Part shown: piece after piece, positions 1-7,795 of the stretch | Position numbering within the stretch: position 1 is the stretch's first letter | How the letters are laid out: the number at the start of each line of letters is the position of its first letter | Origin: Sinomonas sp. R1AF57 | GTDB lineage: Bacteria; Actinomycetota; Actinomycetes; Actinomycetales; Micrococcaceae | DNA length: 64,000 bases | Assembly (NCBI RefSeq): GCF_002224485.1 | Contig: NZ_CP022463.1 | Span: forward strand, 952,644 to 1,016,643 | Direction: 5' to 3' | Notes under the pieces: model-generated | What the model saw: the letters and a program-made list of their open reading frames with translations, nothing else | What the model was told of the DNA's origin: nothing | Databases searched by the model: none | Translations under genes and position numbers: made by a program

Positions 1-422
1 CCGGCCGCGGCAGGGCCCGCCTGCGGGAGGTCTTCGAATCCGACGACCCGACCGGGCAGCTGCAGGCCGCCTGGGAGGCCAAGGAGCAGCTCCGCACCCT
101 GCTCGCGTCCGGGGCGCTCGAGGAGGCGCGGGACCACCTGCGGATCCTCGAGGGCCTCGTCGAGGCGGCCCCGACCGTGGAGACGAAACGGCTCCTGCGC
201 ACCGTGAAGCGCTGGTGGAACGAGATCGAAGTCCTCATCACCACCGGCGCGACCACGGCCAAGGTCGAGGCGAACAACACCGCGATCAAGAACATCAAAC
301 GAACCGGACGGGGCTTCCGGAACCCGGACAACTACCGATCCCGTATCCTGCTCAGGAGCGCCGCTCAGACAGCAGCGTGACACTCACCCAGCAGGACCAT
401 TCCCGCGGAAACGCGAAGAGCC
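1..422 (+). mobile_element. ISL3-family insertion sequence, right end (cut by window edge)
   Basis: The 3' part of a transposase gene is followed by a terminal inverted repeat. Read inward from base 422 on the minus strand, the end begins GGCTCTTCGC, the start typical of ISL3-family termini. Sequence related to a secreted HNH nuclease gene begins directly after base 422, so the element appears to have inserted into such a gene. The left end lies outside the window, so the target duplication cannot be checked. Confidence 0.75.
3..380 (+). CDS. ISL3-family transposase, C-terminal part (partial)
   Basis: The frame is open from the first bases of the window and ends at TGA 378-380, so only about 125 C-terminal residues are present. 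The ending with WWNEIE, TGATTAKVEANN and GFRNPDNYRSR is the characteristic C-terminus of the DDE_Tnp_ISL3 domain, in which a late acidic residue completes the catalytic triad. The N-terminal zinc ribbon and the first catalytic residues lie upstream of the window. Whether the full gene is intact cannot be judged from here. Confidence 0.8.
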   Translation, partial: GRGRARLREVFESDDPTGQLQAAWEAKEQLRTLLASGALEEARDHLRILEGLVEAAPTVETKRLLRTVKRWWNEIEVLITTGATTAKVEANNTAIKNIKRTGRGFRNPDNYRSRILLRSAAQTAA

Positions 423-612
423 CCCAAACCCGGAGCCGGCCTACGGCACCGAGGCGGCGCCCCTCCTCGAGACGATCCCCGTCATGGGCCGCGGGCCGAA
501 GACGGGCTACGACCGCTCCCAGTTCGGGCCGGCGTGGCTCGACGTGGACTGGAACGGCTGCGACATCCCAACGACATGCTCAACCGCGACGGACGGACAT
601 CGCCTACGTCAC
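423..612 (+). pseudogene. Remnant of a secreted HNH nuclease gene (DUF1524 type)
   Basis: From base 427 the reading NPEPAYGTEAA...LLETIPVMGRGPKTGY...FGPAWLDVDWNGCD matches the first third of the mature protein encoded at 21273-22199, both as protein and as DNA. The paralogue reads TGCGACACCCGCAACGAC where this copy reads TGCGACATCCCAACGAC, one base short, and a second base is missing about 25 nt later. The signal peptide and the HNH core are both absent. The copy was evidently interrupted by the ISL3 element and has decayed. Similarity stops near base 610. Confidence 0.8.
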
Positions 613-668
613 GGGAGCTCCGGGCGGACATCGCCGCGCGGCAGGCCGCCCTGGCCGAGTCGCGCTGA
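612..668 (+). pseudogene. C-terminal tail of an unidentified upstream gene
   Basis: After the nuclease similarity ends, one frame reads RELRADIAARQAALAESR followed by TGA at 666-668, 51 bp before the gentisate dioxygenase start. The alanine/arginine helical character suggests the last residues of a real protein whose body was lost in the rearrangement. A regulator or hydroxylase would fit next to gentisate genes, but nothing here proves it. It may also be chance coding. Confidence 0.25.
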
Positions 669-719
669 ACGGCACCCGGAATGACGGAGAATCGGAAGAA
701 CCATGGCAAGGAGGCCACG

Positions 720-1901
720 ATGAGCATCGATGGGGACACCACCCGTACGCAGGACAACGTCGCGTCGCATAGCGTCGTGAGACAGAGCACAGCGAAGAAC
801 GTGATTGTCGCCGCCGAGCCGACGCCCGAGGAGGCAGCCGAGCTCGAGGCGATGTACGCCACGATGGCGCAGGAGAACATGATCCCGCTGTGGACGCAGC
901 TGGACGAGCTGATGCCCATGGTGCCCTCGCCGAAGGCCGTGCCCCACGTGTGGCGGTGGAACACACTGCTGCCGCTGGCAGAGCGCGCCGGCGAGCTCGT
1001 GCCCGTGGGCCGCGGCGGGGAGCGCCGGGCCATCGCCCTCGCCAACCCGGGTCTGGGCGGCCTGCCGTACGCGACGCCGACCCTGTGGGCGGCCATCCAG
1101 TACCTCGGCGGGCACGAGGTGGCCCCGGAGCACCGGCACTCGCAGAACGCGTTCCGGTTCGTCGTCGAGGGCGAGGGCGTGTGGACCGTGGTGAACGGGG
1201 ACCCGGTGCGCATGTCGCGCGGCGACTTCCTGCTCACCCCGGGCTGGAACTTCCACGGCCACCACAACGAGCGCGACGAGCCGATGGCGTGGATCGACGG
1301 TCTCGACATCCCGTTCGTGCACGGCATGGACGCCGGGTTCTTCGAGTTCGGCACCGAGCGGGTCACGGACGAGGCCACCCCCGAGGTCTCCCGCTCGGAG
1401 CGGCTGTGGTGCCACCCCGGCCTGCGCCCGCTGTCGCAGCTCGAGAACACGGTGTCCTCCCCGATCGGGGCGTACCGGTGGGAGCACACCGACCGCGCCC
1501 TGACCGAGCAGCTCGCGCTCGAGGACGAGGGCCACCCCGCCACAGTCGGGCAGGGCCACGCCGCCGTCCGGTTCGTGAACCCGACCACCGGCGGGGACGT
1601 CATGCCGACCATCCGCGCCGAGTTCCACCGCCTCCGCGCCGGCGTGCGGACACGCACCACCCGCGAGGTCGGCTCGAGCGTCTACCAGGTCTTCGAGGGC
1701 GAGGGCGCGTTCGTCCTCGACGGCGAGCGGACCGCCGTGTCCAAGGGTGACATGATCGTGGTGCCGTCGTGGGCCGCGTGGTCCATCGAGGCAGAGACCC
1801 AGTTCGACCTGTTCGCGTTCGGCGATGCGCCGATCTTCGAGCGCCTGCACTTCAACCGCACCTTCATCGAAGGCCAGACTCCCAAGGAGAAGAATCAGTG
1901 A
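720..1901 (+). CDS. gtdA: Gentisate 1,2-dioxygenase
   Basis: Bicupin Fe(II) dioxygenase (393 aa) that opens the gentisate ring to maleylpyruvate in the cytoplasm. In the first cupin, H138 and H140 (EHRHSQ) and H179 (WNFHGHH) occupy the iron-ligand positions known for the family. A second cupin follows near residues 290-370 (SSVYQVFEGEGAFVL, GDMIVVPSW). ATG 720 is preferred because AAGGAGG lies 5 nt upstream at 708-714; an in-frame ATG at 681 has no such site. The stop overlaps the GTG of the next gene by 4 nt (1898-1901), indicating translational coupling. With the next two genes it forms a complete lower gentisate pathway. No regulator or transporter is visible beside it, probably because the upstream side has been rearranged. 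Confidence 0.93.
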   Translation: MSIDGDTTRTQDNVASHSVVRQSTAKNVIVAAEPTPEEAAELEAMYATMAQENMIPLWTQLDELMPMVPSPKAVPHVWRWNTLLPLAERAGELVPVGRGGERRAIALANPGLGGLPYATPTLWAAIQYLGGHEVAPEHRHSQNAFRFVVEGEGVWTVVNGDPVRMSRGDFLLTPGWNFHGHHNERDEPMAWIDGLDIPFVHGMDAGFFEFGTERVTDEATPEVSRSERLWCHPGLRPLSQLENTVSSPIGAYRWEHTDRALTEQLALEDEGHPATVGQGHAAVRFVNPTTGGDVMPTIRAEFHRLRAGVRTRTTREVGSSVYQVFEGEGAFVLDGERTAVSKGDMIVVPSWAAWSIEAETQFDLFAFGDAPIFERLHFNRTFIEGQTPKEKNQ

Positions 1902-2788
1902 AGCTCGCAACCCTCCGCACCCCCGCCGGGACTGTCGCCGTGCGACAGGACGGCGACGTGTTCACCGAGATCGACGGCTATGCCGACTTGGGTGCGCTGC
2001 TCGCCGTCGAGGGCTGGCGGGAGATCGCTGAGAAGGCCGACGGCGCCACCCACCCCGTGGAGGGCGCGGACCTCGCACCGGTGGTCCCTGCCCCGTCCAA
2101 GGTCTTCTGCGTGGGCCTGAACTACGCCTCGCACATCACGGAGATGGGCCGGGACCTTCCGGAGTATCCGACACTGTTCGCGAAGTTCGCCGAGACGCTC
2201 ACGGGCCCGTACGACGACATTGAGCTGCCCGTCGCCGACCACGCGATCGACTGGGAGGCCGAGCTCGTCGTCGTGATCGGCAGGCAGGCCCGGCGCGTGC
2301 CCGAGGCCGAGGCGGCCGACTACATCGCCGGGTACACGGCGGCGAACGACATCTCGATGCGCTCGTACCAGTTCCGCACGAAGGAGTGGCTGCAGGGGAA
2401 GATGTGGGAGCGCTCGACCCCGGTGGGGCCGGTCATGGTCACGCCGGAGGAGCTGGACCGGGACGCGGCGATCACCACCGACGTGGACGGGAACCGGATG
2501 CAGACTGGCACGATCGGGGACCTCGTCTTCACCCCGGAGCACCTCGTCTCCTACATCTCCGAGATCATCACCCTCAACCCGGGCGACCTCATCCTCACCG
2601 GCACCACCGGCGGGGTCGGCCGCGCCCGCACCCCCGAGGTGTACCTGACCGACGGGCAGACCGTGACGGTCTCGGTCGAGGGCATCGGGCAGCTGCGCAA
2701 CGTGACCCGTGCCCAGGCGGACATCCCCGCGGTGCTGCCGGCCGGCGTCGTGCTTCCCGAGAACGCGGCCGCGGAACCGGGCGCCTGA
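1898..2788 (+). CDS. Fumarylpyruvate hydrolase (FAH family)
   Basis: A 296-aa fumarylacetoacetase-fold hydrolase expected to split fumarylpyruvate into fumarate and pyruvate, the last step of gentisate breakdown. Visible family motifs are VFCVGLNYASHI, the metal-site segment DWEAELVVVIG, ANDISMRSYQ in place of the common NDVSARD, and LTGTTGGVG near the C-terminus. The GTG start at 1898 overlaps the dioxygenase stop and has AAGGAGA 8 nt upstream. Substrate assignment rests on the operon; the fold alone would also allow related diketo-acid hydrolysis. Confidence 0.88.
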   Translation: MKLATLRTPAGTVAVRQDGDVFTEIDGYADLGALLAVEGWREIAEKADGATHPVEGADLAPVVPAPSKVFCVGLNYASHITEMGRDLPEYPTLFAKFAETLTGPYDDIELPVADHAIDWEAELVVVIGRQARRVPEAEAADYIAGYTAANDISMRSYQFRTKEWLQGKMWERSTPVGPVMVTPEELDRDAAITTDVDGNRMQTGTIGDLVFTPEHLVSYISEIITLNPGDLILTGTTGGVGRARTPEVYLTDGQTVTVSVEGIGQLRNVTRAQADIPAVLPAGVVLPENAAAEPGA

Positions 2789-2789
2789 G

Positions 2790-3557
2790 GTGGTCGCCCG
2801 CCACGACCTCGTCCAGGACGAGGAGGTCCGCGCCGGGCTGCTCACGGCCCGGCGCGGGACGGCGTTCTTCGCCCGGAAGCTCGGGGAGCTCTCGTATGCG
2901 GAGATGGACGGGCCCTCGCTGCTGCCCGGGTGGTCGCGCCGGCACGTCATAGCCCACGTGGGCTATAACGCCCGGGCGATCGCGCGGCTCGTCGAGTGGG
3001 CCGCGACTGGCGTGGAGACGCCCATGTACTCCTCGCCGCAGGCGCGCAACGAGGAGATCGAGTTCGGGGCCACGCTGCCGCCGATCGCGCTGGTGAACCT
3101 GTTCGACCACTCGGCGATCCACCTCTCGGTCGAGTGGCGCGACCTGCCCGATGCGAAGTGGGGCGAGGAGGTCCGCACCGCGCAGGGCAGGCTCGTTCCC
3201 GTGTCCGAGACGGTGTGGATGCGCATCCGCGAGGTGTGGCTGCACGCGGTCGACCTCGGCAACGGCGCCCGCTTCGCCGACATCCCGGCCGACGTGCTGC
3301 GCCGCCTCCTCGGGGACATCTGGGGAGCGTGGGAGAAGCGCGGCGAGACGGCGGGCCTGGCCCTGCGGGTCGTGGGCGGGGACGACGACGGGCTCACCCT
3401 CGGCGACCCCGGGCCCGGGGCGACGGTCATCGGGGGCCGGCTGCCCGCCGTCGTGCGCTGGGCCGCCGGCCGCGGCGCCGAGCCGGGGCAGGAGCTCACC
3501 GCCGCGCGCGACGGCGAGCAGCTCGCCGAGGTGCCCGCCGCGCCGCGCTGGATCTGA
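2790..3557 (+). CDS. Maleylpyruvate isomerase, mycothiol-dependent (MDMPI family)
   Basis: A 255-aa member of the DinB/MDMPI four-helix metalloenzyme family, which isomerises maleylpyruvate to fumarylpyruvate using mycothiol, the actinobacterial thiol. The metal-site pattern of the family is visible: HVIAHVGYN near residue 55 and REVWLHAVDLG near 150, supplying His, Glu and His ligands. GTG 2790 starts one base after the hydrolase stop, so the three genes read as one operon. The early sequence (DLVQDEEVRAGLLTARRGTAFFARKL) is the usual N-terminal helix. The enzyme requires mycothiol, which supports an actinobacterial host. Confidence 0.88.
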   Translation: MVARHDLVQDEEVRAGLLTARRGTAFFARKLGELSYAEMDGPSLLPGWSRRHVIAHVGYNARAIARLVEWAATGVETPMYSSPQARNEEIEFGATLPPIALVNLFDHSAIHLSVEWRDLPDAKWGEEVRTAQGRLVPVSETVWMRIREVWLHAVDLGNGARFADIPADVLRRLLGDIWGAWEKRGETAGLALRVVGGDDDGLTLGDPGPGATVIGGRLPAVVRWAAGRGAEPGQELTAARDGEQLAEVPAAPRWI

Positions 3558-3604
3558 CCGGAGCCGGCGGGGCGCGGGCCCGTACTTTCCGCCGGTACTT
3601 CCCG

Positions 3605-3667
3605 CCGGAATTGTCGGGTTCCCGCGGGTGGGCGGGCCTAGCACCCGCGGAAACCCGACAATTCCGG
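3605..3667. repeat. Long palindrome, copy 1 (26-bp arms)
   Basis: Arms 3605-3630 and 3642-3667 are reverse complements with a single mismatch, around an 11-nt loop. The core arm reads ATTGTCGGGTT...GCGGGTG. It lies between the convergent ends of the isomerase and LGFP genes and may work as a bidirectional terminator. Copy 2 at 6473-6525 has the same layout and loop length. Confidence 0.85.
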
Positions 3668-3711
3668 GGGCCTGGACCGCTTCGCGCGGCCGGGCCCTCC
3701 TCGTCTGCCGG

Positions 3712-6300
3712 TTACCGTCCGGACGTTGTCCCGGCCGTCGCCGCCGGGTCAGCCGTGGGTGTCGGAGCGGCGGCAGCAGCGGCCGTGGCCGGGCTGGCGG
3801 TCGGCGCCGTCGGGACTGCCGTCGCTGTCGGAGCCGGAGTGGCGGCGGGAGCCGGGCCAGCCGGCACAGGGGTGGCCTCTGTGGTCGCCGGGGCAGCAGC
3901 CGCCGTCGGCGCCGTTGCAGCGGTGGCTGGGGCAGCGGTCGACGGAGCGGGCGCGGCGGGGGCGGCGGGCGCGTCCTGCTGGCGGGTGACGGTCACGGTG
4001 CCGTCCGTGGCGACGAGGATGCTTCCGTGCTCGAAGTCCTGCACGGTCGAGCCGTTCGCCCCGGCGTACGGGTCGCTCGTGGGGTAGCCGAGCGCGCCGT
4101 CCTGCGCGCCTGCCCCGGTCCACGCCTTGAGGATGGCGCCGGTGAGCGGGTGGACGCCCGTGGCCGGGGATTCGACCAGGATCCCGTTCTGGAAGGCCTG
4201 GGACGACCCGCCGCCGGTGAGGCCCGTGACGGCATTCGCGGTCGGGTAGCCCAGCGTGGCCAGTGCGCCCGAGGTCAGCTTCGCCGCGAAGTCCGTCGCG
4301 ACGACCCGGCCGCCCGTGGCGGGCGACCAGAAGATCGACCCGCCCTGGTACGTCTGGTACCAGCCGCCGTTGGCGGCGAACTCGTCGGTGGTCGGGTAGC
4401 CCAAGGGGCCGCCCTCGTAGCCGGTGGCCGCCCACACGCTGCGGATGGCGCCAGTGGAGACGTGCGCCCCGGTGGCCGGGGTCCAGATGATCGCGCCGTT
4501 CGTGAACATCTGGTACGCGCCGTCGGCGGTCTTCACCTCGGGGCCGACCGGTGTGCCCATGCCGCGGTTGGCGCGGAGGGAGTCGGCGATCGCCCCGGTG
4601 ACCGTGAAGGCGCCGTTCTGCGGGGTCCAGCCGATGAAGCCGCCCTGGTAGTCCTGCACCGTGCCGCCGGAGACGGGCTGCTCGTTGGAGGTCGGGTAGC
4701 CCAGCGGGCCGTTCTCGTAGCCGGTGGCCGCCCATGCGTTGCGGACGGCGCCGTTGGAGATGCGCGCCCCGGTCGCGGGGGACCAGACGATGGCCCCGCG
4801 CTGGTACATCTGGTAGGTCCCGCCGTCCTTGAGGCCGCGGATCTCGTCGGTGGTCGGGTAGCCGAGGTAGCCGTTCTCCCCGCCGGCGCCGAGCCAGGCG
4901 TTCCGGACGGCACCGTTGGAGACGTGCGCACCCGTGGTCGGGGACCAGATGATCGCGCCGTTCTGGTACATCTGGTAGGTCCCGCCGCCTGTGAGGCCGC
5001 GGATCTCGTCGGTGGTCGGGTAGCCGAGGAAGCCGTTCTCGTACCCGGTCGAGGCCCACGCGCTGCGGACCGCTCCGTTGGAGATGTGAGCACCGGTGGC
5101 GGGCGACCAGATGATCGCGCCGTTCTGGTACATCTGGTAGGTCCCGCCGCCTGTGAGGCCGCGGATCTCGTCAGTGGTCGGGTAGCCGAGGTAGCCGTTC
5201 TCGTACCCGGTCGAGGCCCAGGCGTTGCGGATCGCGCCGTTGGAGATGTGCGCGCCCGTGGCCGGGGACCAGATGATGGCCCCGCTTTCGAAGAGCTGGT
5301 ACGCGCCGCCGTCCTTCAGCCCGCGGATCTCGTCAGTGGTCGGGTAGCCGAGGTACCCGCCCTCGGCTCCGGCGCTCCGCCACGCGTTGAGGATCCCGCC
5401 GCCGATCGTGTGCGGACCGGTGCCCGGGGACCAGTAGATGGCCCCGCCGTTGAAGAACTGGTACGAGCCGCCCTTGGCCAGCCCTCCGGTCTCGTTCGAG
5501 GTCGGGTTCGCCAGTGGGCCGAAGGTGCCGCCGGTGGAGCCGTACTTGTTCGTGATCGCCCCGAATGGGTCGGAGGTGTACTGGGTGAAGACGTCGTCGA
5601 CGGCGCCCATGATGATCCGGTCCCCGGGGCGGTTGGTCTGGAGCAGGCGGGTCACGGTGGACAGGCTCGTGGACACGCACCCGGCCGAGGGGACGCGGCC
5701 TGCGTGGAAGAAGATCGCGAACGAGGCGCCCTGGACGGTCGGCATGTCCGGGTAGCGGTTGTAGTTGATGACCGCTGCCTGCTCGTAGTAGCCCTGGTTC
5801 ATGTAGTACCAGAGGTTCTCGTCGGACTCCCCGCCGATGCCCTCGAAGTACTGGTTGTAGGTGGCCCCGCGCTCACCGCCCCAGCGGGAGTTCGGGTTCA
5901 GCGTGTGGTAGGCCAGCGCCGTGCCGGGGTTCGAGCGGCCGAGGGCTTCGGTCATGCTGAACGACCCGCTCGGCGACCGGTAGGAGTCTTCCCACGTGCT
6001 GCCGGCCGCGAAGCCATTCAGGCCGCTGTATCCCCAGTCCTGCCACTCCTGCGCGTAGCCGCTGCCGGAGCGGACACACCCGGTGATGGTGACGACGTCC
6101 GAGCTTCGGTCCGTGGCGGTGGCAAAGGTGACGCGGTTGGCGCCGTAGGCCGAGAACTTCACCTGTCCGAGGCTGAGCCAGCCGCAGGGGTTGTAGACCT
6201 GCGGGGAGGCCTGGGCGCCAGAGGCGAGACCGACCATGGCGGCGGCGAGGAGCACGGCGGTTGCGAGCAGGGCACTGGCTGCCCTCAGGGCAGGCTTCAT
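3712..6300 (-). CDS. Secreted LGFP-repeat protein with L,D-transpeptidase-like motif
   Basis: An 862-aa exported protein. Residues 1-32 form a signal peptide (KPALRAASALLATAVLLAAAM). The region about 35-235 ends in FFHAGRVPSAGCVS, with Cys near residue 208, which resembles the H...GC active site of YkuD-type L,D-transpeptidases. Residues about 245-775 hold about ten LGFP repeats (LGYPTTDE), which in corynebacterial proteins are linked to cell-wall attachment; five units have an exact 54-residue period. The last 85 residues are Ala/Pro/Thr-rich. ATG 6298-6300 has GGAGA upstream; the stop is TAA at 3712-3714. A cell-surface role is inferred. Whether the transpeptidase-like part is active is uncertain because the motif has SAGC rather than HGC. 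Confidence 0.8.
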   Translation of the reverse strand: MKPALRAASALLATAVLLAAAMVGLASGAQASPQVYNPCGWLSLGQVKFSAYGANRVTFATATDRSSDVVTITGCVRSGSGYAQEWQDWGYSGLNGFAAGSTWEDSYRSPSGSFSMTEALGRSNPGTALAYHTLNPNSRWGGERGATYNQYFEGIGGESDENLWYYMNQGYYEQAAVINYNRYPDMPTVQGASFAIFFHAGRVPSAGCVSTSLSTVTRLLQTNRPGDRIIMGAVDDVFTQYTSDPFGAITNKYGSTGGTFGPLANPTSNETGGLAKGGSYQFFNGGAIYWSPGTGPHTIGGGILNAWRSAGAEGGYLGYPTTDEIRGLKDGGAYQLFESGAIIWSPATGAHISNGAIRNAWASTGYENGYLGYPTTDEIRGLTGGGTYQMYQNGAIIWSPATGAHISNGAVRSAWASTGYENGFLGYPTTDEIRGLTGGGTYQMYQNGAIIWSPTTGAHVSNGAVRNAWLGAGGENGYLGYPTTDEIRGLKDGGTYQMYQRGAIVWSPATGARISNGAVRNAWAATGYENGPLGYPTSNEQPVSGGTVQDYQGGFIGWTPQNGAFTVTGAIADSLRANRGMGTPVGPEVKTADGAYQMFTNGAIIWTPATGAHVSTGAIRSVWAATGYEGGPLGYPTTDEFAANGGWYQTYQGGSIFWSPATGGRVVATDFAAKLTSGALATLGYPTANAVTGLTGGGSSQAFQNGILVESPATGVHPLTGAILKAWTGAGAQDGALGYPTSDPYAGANGSTVQDFEHGSILVATDGTVTVTRQQDAPAAPAAPAPSTAAPATAATAPTAAAAPATTEATPVPAGPAPAATPAPTATAVPTAPTASPATAAAAAAPTPTADPAATAGTTSGR
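4691..5506 (-). repeat. Tandem 162-bp repeats inside the LGFP gene
   Basis: The marker GTCGGGT recurs at 4691, 4853, 5015, 5177, 5339 and 5501, exactly 162 bp apart, delimiting five units of 54 codons. Units around 4850-5350 are nearly identical in DNA. This makes copy number prone to change by recombination or slippage and to collapse in short-read assembly. Confidence 0.9.
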
Positions 6301-6361
6301 GGCTTCTCCAGCAGGTGGTCGAGGCGGATATCCCGTGGGCACCGCGCTCCCCACTGTGGGA

Positions 6362-6367
6362 AGCCTA
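6362..6367 (-). promoter_or_regulatory. Putative -10 of the LGFP gene
   Basis: Minus strand TAGGCT lies about 60 nt upstream of ATG 6300. The predicted transcript would carry a leader of about 55 nt ending in GGAGAAGCC before the start. No clear -35 is visible. Confidence 0.45.
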
Positions 6368-6472
6368 TACGCGGAGGGGGAGGTATCCGTGTTTGGCCCT
6401 CTGGGCCTGACCGGAGACCCACCGGATCGGACCGGGGCCCGGCGGCACGTCCCGCCGCCACGTCCCGGCGGA

Positions 6473-6525
6473 ATTGTCGGGTTCCTGCGGGTGAGCGGGC
6501 CCAGCACCCGCGTGAACCCGACAAT
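6473..6525. repeat. Long palindrome, copy 2 (21-bp arms)
   Basis: Arms 6473-6493 and 6505-6525 pair with two mismatches around an 11-nt loop and share the core of copy 1 at 3605-3667 in the same orientation. It lies 62 bp past the nuclease stop, so terminator function is possible. The rest of 6301-6586 holds the LGFP promoter and leader; I see no gene there. Confidence 0.8.
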
Positions 6526-6586
6526 GGCCGGGGAGCGAGGTCGCCGGGTGCGTGGATGCGCTGCCCGGAGACGGAGCGGCTGACCC

Positions 6587-7663
6587 TTAGCAGGGCCTCC
6601 AGGACTTCCCGCCGGGCGCGTAGCAGCGCGGCCCCGTGTAGCCCGGGTATGGGTTCTGCTGCACGGGCGCGGGCGCCGGGGCAACGTAGGGCTGGGATGG
6701 GGCGACGTATGTCGGCGCGGGCGGCACGGCCCGGGCCGCGGCCTCGGCAGCAGCCTGAGCCTCAGCGGCAGCCTTGGCTCGGGCCTCCGCGGCGGCCTTG
6801 GCGGCAGCCTCGTCGGCCACGCGCTTCGCCTCGGCGGCCTTCGCCTCGGCCGCGATGCGGTCCTCCTCGGCCTTGACTGAGGCCGCCCGGTCGGTCATCG
6901 TCTTGTGGCGCGACTCCGCGGTAGCCACCGCAGCAGTGAGCTTGGCTGCCGACGCGCCGGCGTTCTCGGTGGAGCGTGCGACCGCGACCACCGCATCCTT
7001 GGCCTCGCCGAGGAGGCCGGCGGCGGTCTTCGCGGCAGCGAGGGCGATCGCCAGCTTGCCCGCGGCAGACGTGATCTCCCCTGACGCTGCTGCGGTCCCG
7101 GGGTCGGCGGGCGTTGCCGCCAGCGCCGCGAGCTGCTGTTCCGCGACGGCGGCCGGACTGCAGGCGAGGCTGTCCTGGAACAGGCCGGCCTTCTTCTGGG
7201 CCGCCTCGTCCTGCGCAGCCTTTACCTCGCCGTAGTACTTGGTGTTCGGCTTGTACTCCTTGGCTACACCGAGTCCTGCGCGGGCGATCGAGGCGTTGAC
7301 CAGCTCATCGCCCAGGAACGCCGCGGCGAGCACCCTGTTGTAGCCGTCGGTCTTCTCCTGGTCGAAGCGGAGCGTCACGGCAGTCCCGGCCGGCAGCTTC
7401 CCCTCGAGGAATTTCGTGGCTTCGGGACCCTGGCATTCGATGATCTTGTTCGGGTGCTTGGTCTCCGGAGTATCGATATTTAGGAGACGGACTGTCTTGG
7501 TCTCATTGCCGTACTTGGCCTCGAAGGTGTCGCCGTCGACGACGCGGACGACCTCGGCCTTGACGGATCCGTCGGATGAACAGGCGGCGAGCCCGGTCGC
7601 TGCGAGAATGCCAGCAATGGCAAGCGGAAAGAAGGCGCGACGTCGCGTCCTGGTGCGTTTCAC
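6587..7663 (-). CDS. Thermonuclease-family (SNase) lipoprotein
   Basis: A 358-aa predicted lipoprotein. A basic N-terminus and hydrophobic helix lead to lipobox LAAC with Cys28. An SNase domain spans about residues 36-150: VVDGDTFEA, VRLLNIDTPETK and DGYNRVLA carry the Arg, Asp/Glu and Arg expected of Ca2+-dependent staphylococcal-nuclease active sites. An Ala/Lys/Glu-rich helical stretch (about 200-310) and a short Cys-containing end (GPRCYAPGGKSWRPC) follow; the end may bind the wall. The start is GTG 7661-7663. It should degrade extracellular DNA or RNA at the membrane surface. Together with the secreted HNH nuclease at 21273 it suggests nucleic-acid scavenging. Confidence 0.82.
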   Translation of the reverse strand: MKRTRTRRRAFFPLAIAGILAATGLAACSSDGSVKAEVVRVVDGDTFEAKYGNETKTVRLLNIDTPETKHPNKIIECQGPEATKFLEGKLPAGTAVTLRFDQEKTDGYNRVLAAAFLGDELVNASIARAGLGVAKEYKPNTKYYGEVKAAQDEAAQKKAGLFQDSLACSPAAVAEQQLAALAATPADPGTAAASGEITSAAGKLAIALAAAKTAAGLLGEAKDAVVAVARSTENAGASAAKLTAAVATAESRHKTMTDRAASVKAEEDRIAAEAKAAEAKRVADEAAAKAAAEARAKAAAEAQAAAEAAARAVPPAPTYVAPSQPYVAPAPAPVQQNPYPGYTGPRCYAPGGKSWRPC

Positions 7664-7753
7664 GCTGAATGACCCCCATGGTGATTCGATCGGCCCGCAG
7701 GTGCGAAATGCGAACCGAGTGACTTGTCGATACTACGCGAGCAGGATCGCCAG

Positions 7754-7759
7754 TAGGCT
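7754..7759 (+). promoter_or_regulatory. Putative -10 for the VOC gene
   Basis: TAGGCT lies 36 nt before the GTG at 7796. The predicted start site near 7766 gives a leader of about 30 nt containing ACGGAAGG as ribosome binding site. Confidence 0.5.
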
Positions 7760-7795
7760 CTCCGACGAACAGCCCGACCGACGGAAGGCGCCCGC

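Noticed and set aside
4691-5506. Regular 162-bp repeats considered as an array or integron feature
   Set aside because: They encode in-frame LGFP repeats of one protein.
3151-6876. A 1241-codon open frame on the plus strand opposite the LGFP and nuclease genes
   Set aside because: It is the GC-rich mirror of real minus-strand genes, with Arg/Gly/Val-rich shadow translation and no family motif.
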